A stretch of DNA of 64,000 bases. Source: Acanthornis magna (Eukaryota > Chordata > Aves > Passeriformes > Acanthizidae). The notes beneath the pieces are model-generated. The model was not told the DNA's origin. It saw nothing but the letters and a program-made list of their open reading frames with translations, and did not search any database. Shown piece after piece: positions 48,906 to 61,985 of the stretch. The stretch's first letter is position 1, and the number at the start of each line of letters is the position of its first letter. Made by a program: the position numbers and the translations under genes. The stretch covers positions 17,249,501-17,313,500 of the forward strand of contig JAWUZG010000084.1 in NCBI GenBank assembly GCA_036785705.1, written 5' to 3'.

Positions 48906-51900
48906 TACTGACCAGTGACGACAGAAACAGTTAAACACCGAGTATTCACTATGCCTTCCTTTCCTAAGTGACCCAGATTATCTTTATGAGTATTATTTGT
49001 ATTTCAAAGAAATGAGACACCCTAAGTGATCCCAAAGGTCTTGAGGGCTAGGAATAGTACATTTAGGATAATACATCTAGGAATAGTAAATTAAGTGCTC
49101 ATGCAAAACAACTTTCAATCAAGTAAACAAGACCTTCAAATAGAGAGGAATATTAGAGAGATCAAATGTAAGTGATTTGAAAATTATTTTTGGAAGCCTA
49201 GGGAAAAACTGCCAAATTTTGACTGTACTCAGATGTTCTACACCTTGATCCCAATACCTTGAATATCAGGCCATATCTGTCAGTCTACTACCATTTGCTC
49301 TGTCTACTTCTCCTTCAGTTTGATTATAGCCTTTCTAATGGCCTCTGATTGTTACTGTTACAAAGAACAGGATCTGTCTTTCTGTTTTTGCATATGAATC
49401 CCCATTCTTTAAAGAAGTAAGTCCCCATGAAGAAGCGTGCACATAGTTCAAAAAAATGAACTATTTTCCTGTGTTTGCATTTTAATTGAGACCTAAAAGC
49501 AATGAGAATAAAAGAAGTGGCATGTGTAGTTCGTGGTTAAGAATTTACAGCTAACCAAAACAACCATAGCAAAGCTCAGGGAGTGAGTTCTCTCAGGAAT
49601 GCCTGACCTTTCAGGTCAAACACTTTCTTTCTAGTCCTTCCTTTCACAGCTGATGAATGCAAACTTTACTGCAGAGACACAATAACTGCTGACCAGAGAG
49701 AATGGCAATCTATGATGAGGAATGAAAGACACTTCTCCTGTGCTTACAGAGAAATACTCAGTATATTTCTCTTCTATCATCAAATGGCAACAAAGCTGCT
49801 TCTCTAGCCACCAATTTTTCAACACATCTTCACTGGTACAAAGATAAAATGAAACAAACATAAAATGAATCAAATATATGTGCAACCATCTTTAAGACCT
49901 AATAATTAATCATTTCTAACCTGGTTTAGAGCCCATCCCTCATCAACTGCAGTAGTCATTATTTAAGGATACAGTTGCAACATCAATAAAAATTGAGCTT
50001 TCAATTGGTCAAGTATATCTTAAAGAATGTGGTAAAGTTAGCTATTTCAAATAGAGAAAAAAGAAGTAACAAGATTTGCTTTAATATAGCTTTATATTAG
50101 CAGAAAATGAAAAACAGCTCGCAGACTGTACACATCCCTTCTCAAGAAGCTATATCCATTCAAACTAAAGGTCCACACCTTTGCTTTGGGTGCAAATTGC
50201 CAAAACTTTCTTTATTTGATGTAATTGTGCCCCAGTGTTCAATGATACTTGTACCATAGCTTTAAATTTTTCATGTGTGATCCTAGCTGCAGGAGCAGCC
50301 ACTGTTCTGTGAGACATTTAATGTAACAAATAAATCTGTGTTCAGGTATTCTCTGCAGCTTCAGCTACAGAGGTGTAAGACACTACTAAATTCATCTGGT
50401 TTGGTACCACATCTCTGTTGTGAGTTGCCCACCCCACAGCAAGGCCAGCAGAAGGGAAGGAACCTGTTTTGTGAGTGAACCTCATCTACTGCAGCAGAAG
50501 GAACACATTTTAGCTGAAAACACCAGTGAAGGCTGCGTATACTGTGCCAGCTGACTTTGCACTGGAACAGAAGAATAACAATAAGTGGCTGGGAGCCTGT
50601 AACAGCTCTCATTATGCACTTAGCTGTGCAGAGCAGATGATCGCAAAGGGAAGAGACGTATGCTGATTTCTTGTTTTCTCTTCTGGATTTCATTGTCCCC
50701 ATGACTAAACTGAGATCTTGTTCAGAATGAAAGTGCCTGCGTGCTTTCCATGCGAGAAAAATCATAGATGACCTTGAATTTGTGTATGTACAGACTGTGG
50801 TTTGTACTTTAGAAACTGTTTTCAAAAGTTTGTTGAATGCATTGTGATCTTGGGTAAAATGTCAATTAGTCTTCTACGCTTTTGAAATGCTTTTGTGAGC
50901 ACTTTGCTGTATCCCCAGCTAATAGAGCTGCTTCTAAAAGACAGCAGCAACCTTGACAGGTTTCCAAGATGTCAGCCTGCCCTGGATAGGAATGCAAAGT
51001 AACACACAGCCTTTGTCAAACTGGTCAGTCTGCACCCCGAGATAATGATTAAAAATTAGAAAATGCATAGTTTAACAGTGGTATCTTGTTTTCTCTTATT
51101 CCCTTTCCTGCCCTACCTTAACACAATTTAGTCTGCAAAAGCTCTTCTCTGAAATCACATTGTGAAAGGTTTTGATAAGCTATCACCGTGTTAAGACATC
51201 TCTCCAAGGAGGATCTGAGGGAAATGTACAAAGGCTTTGCATTAATGCATATGAATTCAGTAATATATCGAGTTGCCTTTCTCCTAGGATGTGGAAATTC
51301 AAACAACACAGACATGGCTGATGTGACTGGAGCCCATAAACTGTAGCTAAGCTCCCAAAGCCTTGGCAGCCTTCCTTTCCTACTAGATGTATGGGATTAC
51401 TTCTGGGACAGAGTGAGGCTGTTTCGAATCTCTTGGTTTTCTTCATCAAACTTGAAGTGCTCACTTCTGGAGATTGCTGTTGAAAGGTGTCACTACTGTG
51501 ATAAAGTTTCCAATTATTAATTTCACTGATTGCAAAATTGTGTCTATGTTTAAAGATATATAATTCACAGAAAGATGCATTTTTGTATATCAATAGTAAA
51601 GGGCTGTAAGTACCTAGAAGGAATTATTTTAATAAGAATTTCACTCTCTACTGTGCTCAGCTGAAGAGAAAACATATGACTGAGAAATCCATTGTCTGGC
51701 CCTTCTCAAGACTATCCAACATAATCACCTGGTTCCATGTTTTCCAAGTCCATTGTCTGCAGGGTCAGATTTGGCACCGGATTTTCCTAAGCAGCTGCAC
51801 ATTTGCAGCAGCCCATGAAATCAGTGTCTGTAGTGTCTTGGAAAAGGTGCCCAAGATTAGGGAATCTTTTGCAAAGTCAGAAAATTACTTAATTTCCTTG

Positions 51901-53896
51901 TGAGATGGAAAAGGAAAGTAAGCATAATGATGCAAATACCTTTCAGTTTATTCTAAGATGAACAGTTTATATCTTAATAAAAGAACCATGAGCATTTCAG
52001 TTGAAGTGAAATAGTGAAATTCATTAACAGTTGCTCTTTATAGCCTAGTTTCCTATGTAGTCGTTGCATTAACAAATTCCCTTTAGGTGCAAAGAACCTG
52101 TGGTTTTTTCTTGTGGAAATTTTGTTGTACCTGGATAATTCTCAAATGACAGGACAAATAACTCTGGATACAGATAGCACAATGCAACCTATTAAGGCCA
52201 GTTATTTCCTGTATCTAGCATAAGTAATTTCATTTGGCATTTAACACACAGAAGTTGCATTTCTGGATCCAAATCCTCCTGAGATGCAGGCTCATGTTGA
52301 GAATCTTGTTCTGAGTGCCTTCTCAATGAAAGTAGAGATATTTAGGGATAATGCTATCTGAGATATTAAGTAAATAGTTTATTCTTCCTATGTGTATGCA
52401 GAAAAAAAATGTGTTCATGTTATTTATTATGTCTGTCCTTTAAATTATTATTGAGGAAATACCTGCAAAACTAAGAGCATAGGATGTGGTTCTATCTTGC
52501 ATCTGGCCCCACATACTATCCTGATGGTTTATGAAACCGCAAATGAAATTTAGATAGTTTCCCAAGTAGAAAATTTACTTCAGGAAGAACAGGGCTTAAG
52601 CTGTCTCCTTTTAATTTCACAGAAGAATCAGGATCAAAGGTGGGAGCAGCTGTCTTTGCGTGCCAACGTGCAAAAGAGATTGCAGTTTTATTGTGGCACA
52701 TCAGTATCCTTGCCTACACATTTCACATCCTGATGTCAAGTCCAGCCTTCAGTAGTGTGGCTTTCATGTCACTCCTCATAAGAACAGAGATGTAACCCTA
52801 TCTGGCCAAAATCCAACATACACAATTACTTTTTATTGAGTAAACTGCATTGGACTTTCAGCGTTTTTCGTCATTATTTGTCTTAAAGAATGAGTATCTT
52901 TGAATGGTGTTGAAGTTGCTGTGACATTCAACACTAGAAGTGGCAACTTAGTCATTTAAAAAAGCAATTTCACTGAGCTAAGTAGTGAAGTGCCAAAACC
53001 ACCCAAGGGCTTCAATGGAATCAGCCTAAAACCAGCGTAAAGCTGAAAAGCAAAGAGTAATTTATAAAGGCAGAGCAATTATCAGAGACAGGGTTCCATC
53101 AAGGGCATAGCGGCACAACAACTTGATCCGTATGGTAAATTCCAAGACTAACTTTAACGACTGCAAAAGGTTGGGACCTTTGTTCTGTATCTCTGGAAAT
53201 CTGGAAACTCTGGCAGAACAGCAGCTGCTTGGTGCCACAACACTTAGTTAAGATAAAGAATCAGAGTGATTCCTCTGATACAAAGATATTGAAAAGATGG
53301 AGAGAAACCATGCGCACAAAATAGCTTATGCAAATTGCCTCTGGTGATGCTTCAAAATGCAGCCTCGATGGATTAATCAGTGTTAAAAGAAATAGCCAGC
53401 AAAATAAAAAATGCTGTGATATGTCTAGACTTCTCTTCAGGGAAAGAATATTTTGGCTGTGGGCCATATCTCTTGATTTGTTTATGGAGTTACAGGATCA
53501 GCTATCATTAAGCACTGTTAAAAGATGAAAAGCTCAATTTGGAAGCTGGGAGCTTGGATCTGGAAGGATGAGTAGTGGCAGGTTGCTGGATTTCTGGAAC
53601 CAGTTTCCAGCAGCATCTGGAGTATGTCATTAAATTTATCCCATGTGGACAGCTGTTTGCATCAACCTAATAGTGATGACTATATCCCTGTGGTTTTGTA
53701 CACCTGACTGAAATATGCTTGCATTAAGTATTATCTGATAGTGATGAGGACTTAATATTCATGCGATAAGACTACTGGAAGATTATGTCCTTTACCCTAC
53801 TCCTGTTTGTGCCATATGTTTCATGTAACATTTTGATTAATCAATATGTATGAAACAGCAGCTCTGACATGACTGTAATTAAAACAGCAATATGGG
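48906..53896. other. Unassigned non-coding DNA with minor repeats
   Basis: No exon is recognised. A three-unit tandem repeat of about 15 bp (TAGGAATAGTACATT, TAGGATAATACATC, TAGGAATAGTAAATT) lies at 49049-49092. At 53000-53041, GGGCTTCAATGGAATCAGCC then ACCAGCGTAAA resembles half of the palindromic amniote repeat described at 53897. The longest ORF of the whole window, 154 codons on the minus strand at 50825-50361, has no recognisable domain, signal peptide or family. Confidence 0.45.
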
Positions 53897-53985
53897 ATAG
53901 ATTCTCTTCTGGCACAAGTGGGTACAGTTCTGTTGATTTCAAAAAACTCATCCCCTATTTATACCAGAGCAGCATTCAATCTCAC
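53897..53985. repeat. Ancient palindromic amniote repeat fragment
   Basis: GATTCTCTTCTGGCACAAGT, then TGTTGATTTCAAAAAACTCA and TATTTATACCAGAGCAGCAT mirror a repeat widespread in reptiles and birds that I recall as 'ctctcagttacaccagtgtaa...actccattgacttcaatggagttactc...gatttacaccagtgtaactgagagcagaa'. The two arms are still roughly complementary (CTCTTCTGG...ACCAGAGCAG), as expected of that palindromic family. I do not have a firm family name. Confidence 0.55.
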
Positions 53986-54558
53986 AACGAGATTGGAGTA
54001 AAAAGCCAGAGCAGGTTGAGTCAGCCCTACTATGTCTCAATCCAGAGGCCACCTGTGAAATAGGAACAAAACCCTGAGAGCACAAATGTATGGCATCCCT
54101 GGATGGTGTTATTTGCTCAGCCGGATGGCATTAAAGACAATCCTGCCATCAGCCAAGAAAAGAATATTTGCTACCCAGTTGACATTCCTATTTTTTCAGT
54201 AGCTAGATTTGATGGAAACAAATATATCCAAATTAAAGTCAAGTTATATTATAACTGTGTTACCACTGTAGGTAATAATTCCAGTGCATAAACATTGAAT
54301 TTTTTTGTGCTTGAAGGAAAAGTAGCTCAGGCCATGGGGAAAGTACTGTAAGCCTTTCATCTCATAGTTATGTTACTAGAGCAGCACAAAGGTATGTCAG
54401 TTCTTGCCATTTGATAAATGATTTAGAGACTGCAGAAAATCAGTGATCAGCTAGACATCTTGTCAAGTGAAAAGGGGGTTTTCTTGAACCTTCTTATGTT
54501 TGATCAGTGTGCAGCACCCCAGAGATGATAAGACCTTTGTGACTGATCATTCTCTCGA
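53986..54558. other. Unassigned DNA between repeat fragment and LTR
   Basis: No gene or repeat is recognised. Two ORFs of 62-64 codons have no known family. Confidence 0.4.
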
Positions 54559-54875
54559 TGTCCCATTATGGGGACTCCACTGAACATTTCGCTGTATCGG
54601 AGGGCAGTTCCGCTGACTTGCGCAGAGATACATGCCAACAGTGCATCAGAGCCAAATCCTTTATTGCAATTTAGGAAGAGAGACCCCCTTTCTGGGTCTC
54701 CCCACTCCTAGCTGAGCATGTTATCCACTGCCAGGAACTGCTTGCACCCTTAAAGGATGGAATAACGCACTTTGTTTATAAATACACTGACAAAACAAAA
54801 TAGTGCTATCTTGAGATAATCATTTAGTGTACACAGAGTAAGGTTTTTACCCAATCGGCATCTCTATGGGAGACA
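54559..54875 (-). mobile_element. Probable solo LTR of an endogenous retrovirus
   Basis: On the minus strand the element begins TGTCTCCCAT at 54875 and ends ATGGGACA at 54559, so it has the TG...CA ends and a short imperfect inverted repeat (TGTCTCCCAT / ATGGGACA) typical of LTRs. In the right order and spacing lie a CCAAT-type box (ATTGG, 54855-54851), a TATA box TTTATAAA (54782-54775), and a polyadenylation signal AATAAA (54665-54660), giving a plausible short U3-R-U5 of about 317 bp. The U5-like part is richer in CpG (TCTCTGCGCAAGTCAGCGGA) than the surroundings. No internal viral genes flank it. I could not see a clean target-site duplication, and I cannot name the family. The whole reading is structural inference. 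Confidence 0.6.
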
Positions 54876-57800
54876 ATATAGATACAGCCTGTTGACTGAT
54901 CCCTAAGTTATCATGGAGTCTTCCCTACTTTCTCCCCATCCTTCCCTCACTTTTATGCTATTTCTTTTCTTTTGGGTGGGGTTTGAGTGACTCTACTCAT
55001 ACATACCTTTATTACTGACTGGTGTAAAATTCTCTGGTTTCACTCTTGAAGATTTAGGCAATAAAACATAGAGTGCATGCTCAGTGAGGGGTCATCGTAC
55101 CTTGGAGGCAGGTAACTTTGGCTTAAACTCCAGAGATTCAGGTGTGCATTGGTATTACAATGAGATTTCAATGAAACGAGTTAATCCAAGGACAGCAATT
55201 TTGCCCCAGCTGGTGGCTCAACAGCAAGACATATCCTATGTCCTTCAGCTGACATCTGCTGTGCGATTTCTTGGCTACATGGTACCATCAGGTTCCCATC
55301 CCTGGAAGGATTGCAACAGAGACTGGCCACAGTGTCTCCATTCCACACCACCCTCCATTTCATTCCTCTTAGCATGTGCTTAAGGTTGCAGGCTGTGTGT
55401 GTGGGGAATCATTGTTGAAGAGATTTTCTGTGTGCCAGCCACATGCCATCCAGGAAGTACCAATTGCATTTTACTGTAATATCTGTGCTCTTATGACTTT
55501 TCTTAGAATATGGGTTTAACTTCCCACTTTGCTATAATTTTAACCCCAATCATTTTCCCTCAGATCTCATTGCAGTTCTACAAATTTAGAGATCACATTA
55601 GAAAAATCTGTATTAAATAGGTCTCTAACAGGTGACCTTGCAAGGAATGAGATCTGATGCCAAAGTTAAACTTTTATGTCACTTTGAGGTTTTGGAGTAA
55701 ATTAGTCATGGCCTGATTTGGAGTAAGACTGCAGCGTCATATGTATTTGTTCTCCACTGGGAAACCAGCTTGAGACAAGCCAGATGACAATGACTAAAGC
55801 AGTTCATAGAGGTGATAATTAATTGATTATACCTCTTAAGAAAGTGGAAAGGGCTGTTTAAAAGTTGCAACTATTCCAGATACAGGCAAAATTTCTAATG
55901 CTTAAACTTAAACAAAAAGTTTGGGAATAGTGAATTGAGACTGCAAGTTAAAATATTTTCTCTGTCTATAATAATAAGGATGATCTAGATCTAGACCTAG
56001 ATAGATATAGTTAGGATAAACTGAACTGTGATATCTTTTTCAATTTGTGCTCAGACACATCCATATCTGTATCCTGACTTAAAGTCAGTAAAGCAATTCC
56101 AGAAAAGTCTGCCAACTTGTGGTTTGTGGTCCTTTGATTTGGCTTTGTTGCATACTGTTCAACATCCTATGGAACAAGCTACATTTGCAGAAAATCAGTC
56201 CAATTTCTCTTCAAGATTTTTCTCATTTGTTGTTGTTGTTATACAACCCTAGCTTTGTCCATTTTTATGATTCAGTTATGCATCAAGGTCATAACAGTAA
56301 ATTTACAACATGGTAAGCTTCATTTCCTGCTTCCACGTTGTCAAGTAAATGAAGGTCATCACAGAAAGAGATGAAACATGGGTGAAAGCAGAATCTCATT
56401 CTTCATTGCACTCTTAAACAGATGTTATTTTTCATTATTATTTTCTCTATACAACATTTTAAATGCAAGCTGTTCTGCTTGATGGCTACCGTGAAGAGAT
56501 TCAAGATGGCAGCTTGAAAAAGAAATCCCTATGTCATACACCCTCATAACAAGTTTGTGGGTTTTGCTTTTTATTTTTCACTGGGGGTTTTTTTTATGTA
56601 AAACAAACTTATTTAGACTGAAAGTGCCAGTTACTTTTAGCATGGAAAATGAAACACAGAAAATGCAGAGTAGGTCCTGTCAAGAAAGTTCAGGTTTTAA
56701 AATTATTCCAGACAAGCTTGCGGAGGTACGAAAATCTCTCTTCTGTAAAATTGTTAGATTGTGTGTTATATTGTGACTGCAAAATGTTGAAGCTCTTTAT
56801 ATGTTGCCCCCTGCCTATTTCCAGGGACATTTAGAAGGACGTTACACAGTTTTTCTGAATTCATTGTTTATCCTTGGATGAATTTGATTTGAGGAAATTG
56901 TCTGAGAGTAAAATCTAGCCATCCCTGACTTTCCATGGAAGTGTGTCTTTGTTCTGAAATAAAATCCTAATTAAACAAGACTTGTTACAAAAACACAGCA
57001 TGTAGAACCTACAAATGGGGGGGGGAAGAAGAAATCCTTCTAAGTAGCCTATGAGAAGGCAGATTCAAGGCAGATCATAAATAGAGTCATGGGGTCTCAT
57101 TTTCTTATCTGCTTATACAAGTTTTGTAACATTGTTATTGCACCTTACCAAAACTGGTGTAAATAATTACGAACTAAGTTTAAATTGCTTCAAGATGCCA
57201 CAGCAAAGTGATACACCTATAGTTATCTCTTTAGCAAGATAAAGCAGGGAGAGCTAATTTTAAGGGTTTAGCCGTGAGAGGATCTCTGTATGCGTGGGCG
57301 CACAAACATCTGCCTACACACTTGAAACTGCAAACAGAAAAAGCAGAAGCTTCAGAAAAGAGTACCTGCGGTGGGGACTTGTGGAGGTTGCCATGGAGAG
57401 TCCTGTACTCAGCTGTGACACTGCTCTACAGCAGGTTTGTTCTGAAGGCATAAGGTCAGCCCAGGCTGCAGCGAGGGAAAGGTGCTGATGCCCACAAGCC
57501 AGGGAAGGAGGAAATCTGCCTTTTGCTCCTGTCCCGAGTGAGAACTCTGCGTGCTGGCAGCAGGGAGCACAGACGAACCCTGTGGGCTGTGTCCCGTGCC
57601 AGAAGTAGAAGGGGACACATCTGTAGCTAGATTTCCTTAAAATAGTTAGGGATAAATGTGATTAGGGAGAGAGAGACAAACGCAGCAGGCTGATTTGCAG
57701 TATTTATGAAGTACTCATAATGGCATCAGAGAGTGAAGGCAGCTGCAGATTCTGTGTCCTCAGCCAGGTAGCGTGACAAATTTGCTCCTCTGAGTGCCAT

Positions 57801-60800
57801 TTTCCATGGATCGTTGCAGTAGGCTAGACTAGATAGAAACACCAAGAAGCCATGGCTAATACCAGAGTCCAGTTGTGATGAGAAAGAAAAGTAGACCAAG
57901 ACCTTGATCCAAAATAGAGACTGCTGAAGAAAAAATTGTGGAAAAAGACAGAAATCTTTGATCAGCTCCTGAACATTATATTAACTTGAGAAAAAAACAA
58001 AGACATTAATTCTTATGAAAAGAGATAGTAGCAGTCCTTTAGGAAAGCCGCACTAAGGTGTGAGTACCTTCTACATTTTGTTTGCAGGTAAGTGTCAATC
58101 AACGCAAAGAGCCGAAAAATCAAGTATTGCTGATCCAGGACTGATTAAACTTCATGACTGAGATCATTGCAATCAACAGGGAAAAAAGCCTACAGAGGCA
58201 TTGGTAATTTTTTTCCAGATAACCCAGAGGTCATTCTTTTTATCTCTCCTGTGTTTTGAATGGTGAAAGTGGGATGCTTACAAGAGGGGCTGAAGAGATA
58301 GAGTCTTCTCATGTCCCTTTTTTCATTTTAATACATCTCATTTTCCAGTAGGGATGCAAATGTTCTGTGTAGGCAAACTGAAAACACAAAAGTGTTTGTA
58401 CTTGACTACAGAAAAAGCCCTTTAAAAGACAAGAACACGTAAGAAGAGACTGGGAATATGGGAGAAGGGAGAGTGAGGAAGTGGAGAAATACCTAATATT
58501 GAGACTTTTTATTGAGAAAGGTGTAAAAACACTTTCCCTGTAGACAAGATGCTTCAATCATCGGACTTGTCAAACTCTTTTTGACCACTGTGTTTTATCA
58601 GCTTTGGAAATAATGCTTCAGGAATACCCAGTTCAGGTGATATTATCAGCTCTAGATAAACCCTCTGAAATACCTGTTGCATTATTAAAAGACTTGCAAC
58701 AAACATAGTAAGAATGGGGCTATGAGCAAGGATTTAGGCAGCAGCAGGGCTTGCCTTCTCCAGCCTCGACTCATCCATTCCTGCAGTCTGAGCAGAGGCA
58801 GTGGCTGCAGCAGTCGGTGTAACTCAGGCTTATTAACCTTCAGCTGGTGTCCCACTCCAAGGACCAGAAGGGTAGGCAGTCTTTTGTCCTTTCTGTGGTA
58901 GAGCTACTGCCAGAATGCTGCTCCTGCACCCCTCAGTTCCTACCTGCTGTCACAGAAAAATGTCATAAAGGAAACAGACACTTTTACTTTCTGTATTATA
59001 CTTGGGGAAAGAGAGGATATTCCCTCTGCTGTTTTTTTATCTTAAAAAAACATTTCCCCTGTCTCTCTACATGTAAAAATTGGACTTTTTATCCACTACT
59101 GTATGTAGAAATGTAATATTTCTGTTTGCAATTCCAATTTCACAGTTGAGCAGGATCTGCAGAGACAGAGAATTCTAATAAAATTGCAGAAACATTTAAT
59201 GCAATGACTGGCAGATGGGGAAAGTGTTTGTGGCAGCTCCATTTTTCTGATTATGTTGACAAAACATGGCATGTGCTTTTCTAACATGTAGACAATTATT
59301 CCATTTACAATTTGAATCTGATGACTGAAACTCATCAGGTAACTTTTTTGAGAACGTGTTTATCACCTGAATGATCTAATAATCCAGAAGCAGTTATTTT
59401 CTTTCCCTCAAAATAACGTTCCAGATTTGAAGCTTAATGAAATTACACAGGGTGATTTCCAAAAATTGTCTAAGTGCAGCAATGCAATTTCAGTAAATTA
59501 TTTATGCATACTTGATTCAGCAATTAGAAGACAGAAGCCTATAGTGATCCCCATTTGGAAGCTGTTTAAATACAGACATATTTCAGGGCATTAATGGTGT
59601 AGGGGTGTGGTACTAATAGAAAAGATGGAGAATATCTGCAAAGTCAACTGCAAGACGTAATGTATAAAGTTTTCAAAATTTATTCCAAATTGTTATTTAA
59701 TAGGAAACTAGTTTGAAAGTCTGAACATCTGCATAAAATCTGCCTAGTTAACTAACACCTCTTATGTACCTAATATCACAAGCCCTGGATCAAATATTCC
59801 AAGTTCTTCCAATGCTTGAACATGGATGTCCTCAAATGTGACCTGTCTGATGTGTCAGGTGCTCATTTTACCATGTTTTCACCTTTGCTAGAATTGGAAG
59901 TATATATTTCATATCCAATTCTGTTATCCAAAATAAATTACATCTTTTAAGACAAGATTATAATTATTAAGTAGGGAAAATTATCATATGTCATTGAGAA
60001 AGGACCTGGAGAAGGCACTGAAAGTCAGGCTACACTGGGTCAGGCAAATGCAGACCTCGGAGAGAACGTATGCCTGTTATTTTTGTTTGTTTTGCTTTGT
60101 GTTTTTTTCCTTTGTCTTCTCCATCTGAATCACAGCTAATTTTTAATGCATGTTTAGAAACCAAGTGAAAATTACTTCAGCTGACTTTAGCTGACTTCGA
60201 TGAGTCTCAATTATTCAAGGTTATAAGGGAGTTATCATGTGATTGGCCATGTGATTTATTCCTATAAATTATGGTGAGGTCTCCAAATGACTGAAAATGT
60301 GAAGATAGTCCTTGAGGCACAGCTTAATTGGTGGTGCTGAAAGTCTGTTATGATCCCTCTCATTTATAATCTCATCCTTTCTCCCTCTCATTCCCAAATA
60401 ACAACACTGCAGCTGTGGTGAGGCTGGTGAAAGTTTGAAACATTATCCTCTATTTCTAATTAGTGGCCTTTTAATAACAGCACAGAGGAGTTAAGGGAGA
60501 TTTGCCTCACCTTTACTCAGTCTGACCCCATCCTAGACTTACATATCAGACTTCTGTTTCTAGTGCTTCCAAGTCTTACATGAAAAGCATTTGAAACTAT
60601 ATATATTGCAGTTACCAGGGAAATGCCTTACTGAAAATAGGTCCCCAAACACCAAAGACCACTAATGCAATCAAAATAAAAGCAGGAATCATCATCAGTG
60701 ATTCACAGGCCCTCATCACCACTTTCCTAGACAGGATTTTTCACCACAACCCCTTCCCCCTTGGCTTGCCAGCTGGAGTCACAGAGCAATGAGACATATC

Positions 60801-61962
60801 TCCTGATCCTGTCCTTAATCCTCCCTGCATTTTTCTTTCCCAGTGTGACACTGTCAGGCAACTCTTCATTTCTCTTCTGTAATCACGGTTCCATTCCCTT
60901 TCCCTGTCTGTCTCCCCTTATTATGAATCAGTCCTGCTGTCCTCCCAGCCACCACAGAGCAGCAGCCAGGGCTGGCTCCTGTGACATCTTGGTCCCTCAC
61001 TGAGCACAGATCGAGTTGATGCACTCTTTGTCTTTCCTGGCCTCTGCACGTCATCCAGAAAAGTAGCTATCTAAAGATTGCACCTTTTAATTCAACAAAT
61101 CTGCTCCCCGTGGAGGAAATTTAGGGGTGTGTTGCAGCAATTTATGCCAGCAGCTGAGGAGGTCAGCTAGCAGCGCTAGCATAAACCGGCAGCAAAAGAG
61201 GCTTGAATGCTCTGAGGCAAAAAGCCAGCCCTGACTGCTGTGGAATCTGTATAACCAGTTTCAAGGCTGTAACACCCCTCCCTGGGAGTCCTTTATACAG
61301 TGTGACAACCAGGAACTAGCATGGTTTGGGTGTTGGTACATGCCAACCAGGCTCAAGGGTCAGCAGGTGCACTCCAGGCTGCCGAGGGTCAGAGGGGTGT
61401 GCTGTCCCCTCCTTCAGGGTCTGTGCTGAGCACGAGCACAGCAGGCATCTCCTGTGGGCTGTGAAGTCCTGTCATTGCGCTCATCGATGCACGTTTTCCC
61501 AGTCCCATTGATCATATGATGACAAGGGAGGAAAGTCAGAGAGATTTATGCTGGTGGGTTTTCTGTGAACATGGGGAATACATCCCTACGAGCAGTCAGA
61601 GGAAAGCCAGGAAATCTTTTGGCTTGGGAATGGAATGATTCTGAGAGAAAGCACTGATAAAGGAGGGATGTGGTACCAAGGATGCTGCCTCTAGAGTCAC
61701 TTTCCAGATTAGAAAAAAACCTGACACTCAAAACTGACAAAACCTGCCTTTATACAGACATCCAAGGCCTGTAGGTCTGAAAAATTGTTTTGAGAAGACT
61801 GTGAATTGATATTGCAGGTTTTCACTGTGCACTGTAAAACAGTGAGCTAAATACTAGCAGCACAGCACCGCTGTGGGCAAATGTTGCAGCTCACACATAG
61901 AATAGGATATATGATCCTGTTTCTTTCAGAAAGAGGGAGATTTTACAGTACCTTTCAGTAAC
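54876..61962. other. Unassigned non-coding DNA
   Basis: No exon is recognised in about 7 kb. Minor features: a (CTAGAT)n-like patch at 55984-56010, a (TTG)n patch at 56226-56240, a G run (57018-57026), and a GC-richer stretch at about 57,290-57,620 with opposed ORFs of 64-69 codons. A second GC-richer piece at 61,100-61,500 contains two small hairpins (GCTGA-GGAGG-TCAGC and GCTAGC-AGC-GCTAGC at 61166-61180). None of these shows the CpG density of a promoter island. Confidence 0.4.
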
Positions 61963-61985
61963 AAAAAAAAAAAAAAAAAAAAAAA
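61963..61985 (+). repeat. Poly-A run of 23 bases
   Basis: An uninterrupted A23. It could be the tail of a retroposed transcript on the plus strand, but the bases before it (AGTACCTTTCAGTAAC) contain no AATAAA signal close by and no recognisable retroposon. It may simply be a homopolymer microsatellite. Confidence 0.97.

Noticed and set aside
50361..50825. 154-codon ORF on the minus strand, the longest in the window
   Set aside because: No recognisable domain, signal peptide or family. One ORF of this length in 64 kb can arise by chance, and no convincing splice or promoter context is visible.
57290..57620. GC-richer stretch as a promoter or CpG island
   Set aside because: CpG dinucleotides remain sparse, the stretch is only about 300 bases, and no exon or TATA/initiator context is recognisable.
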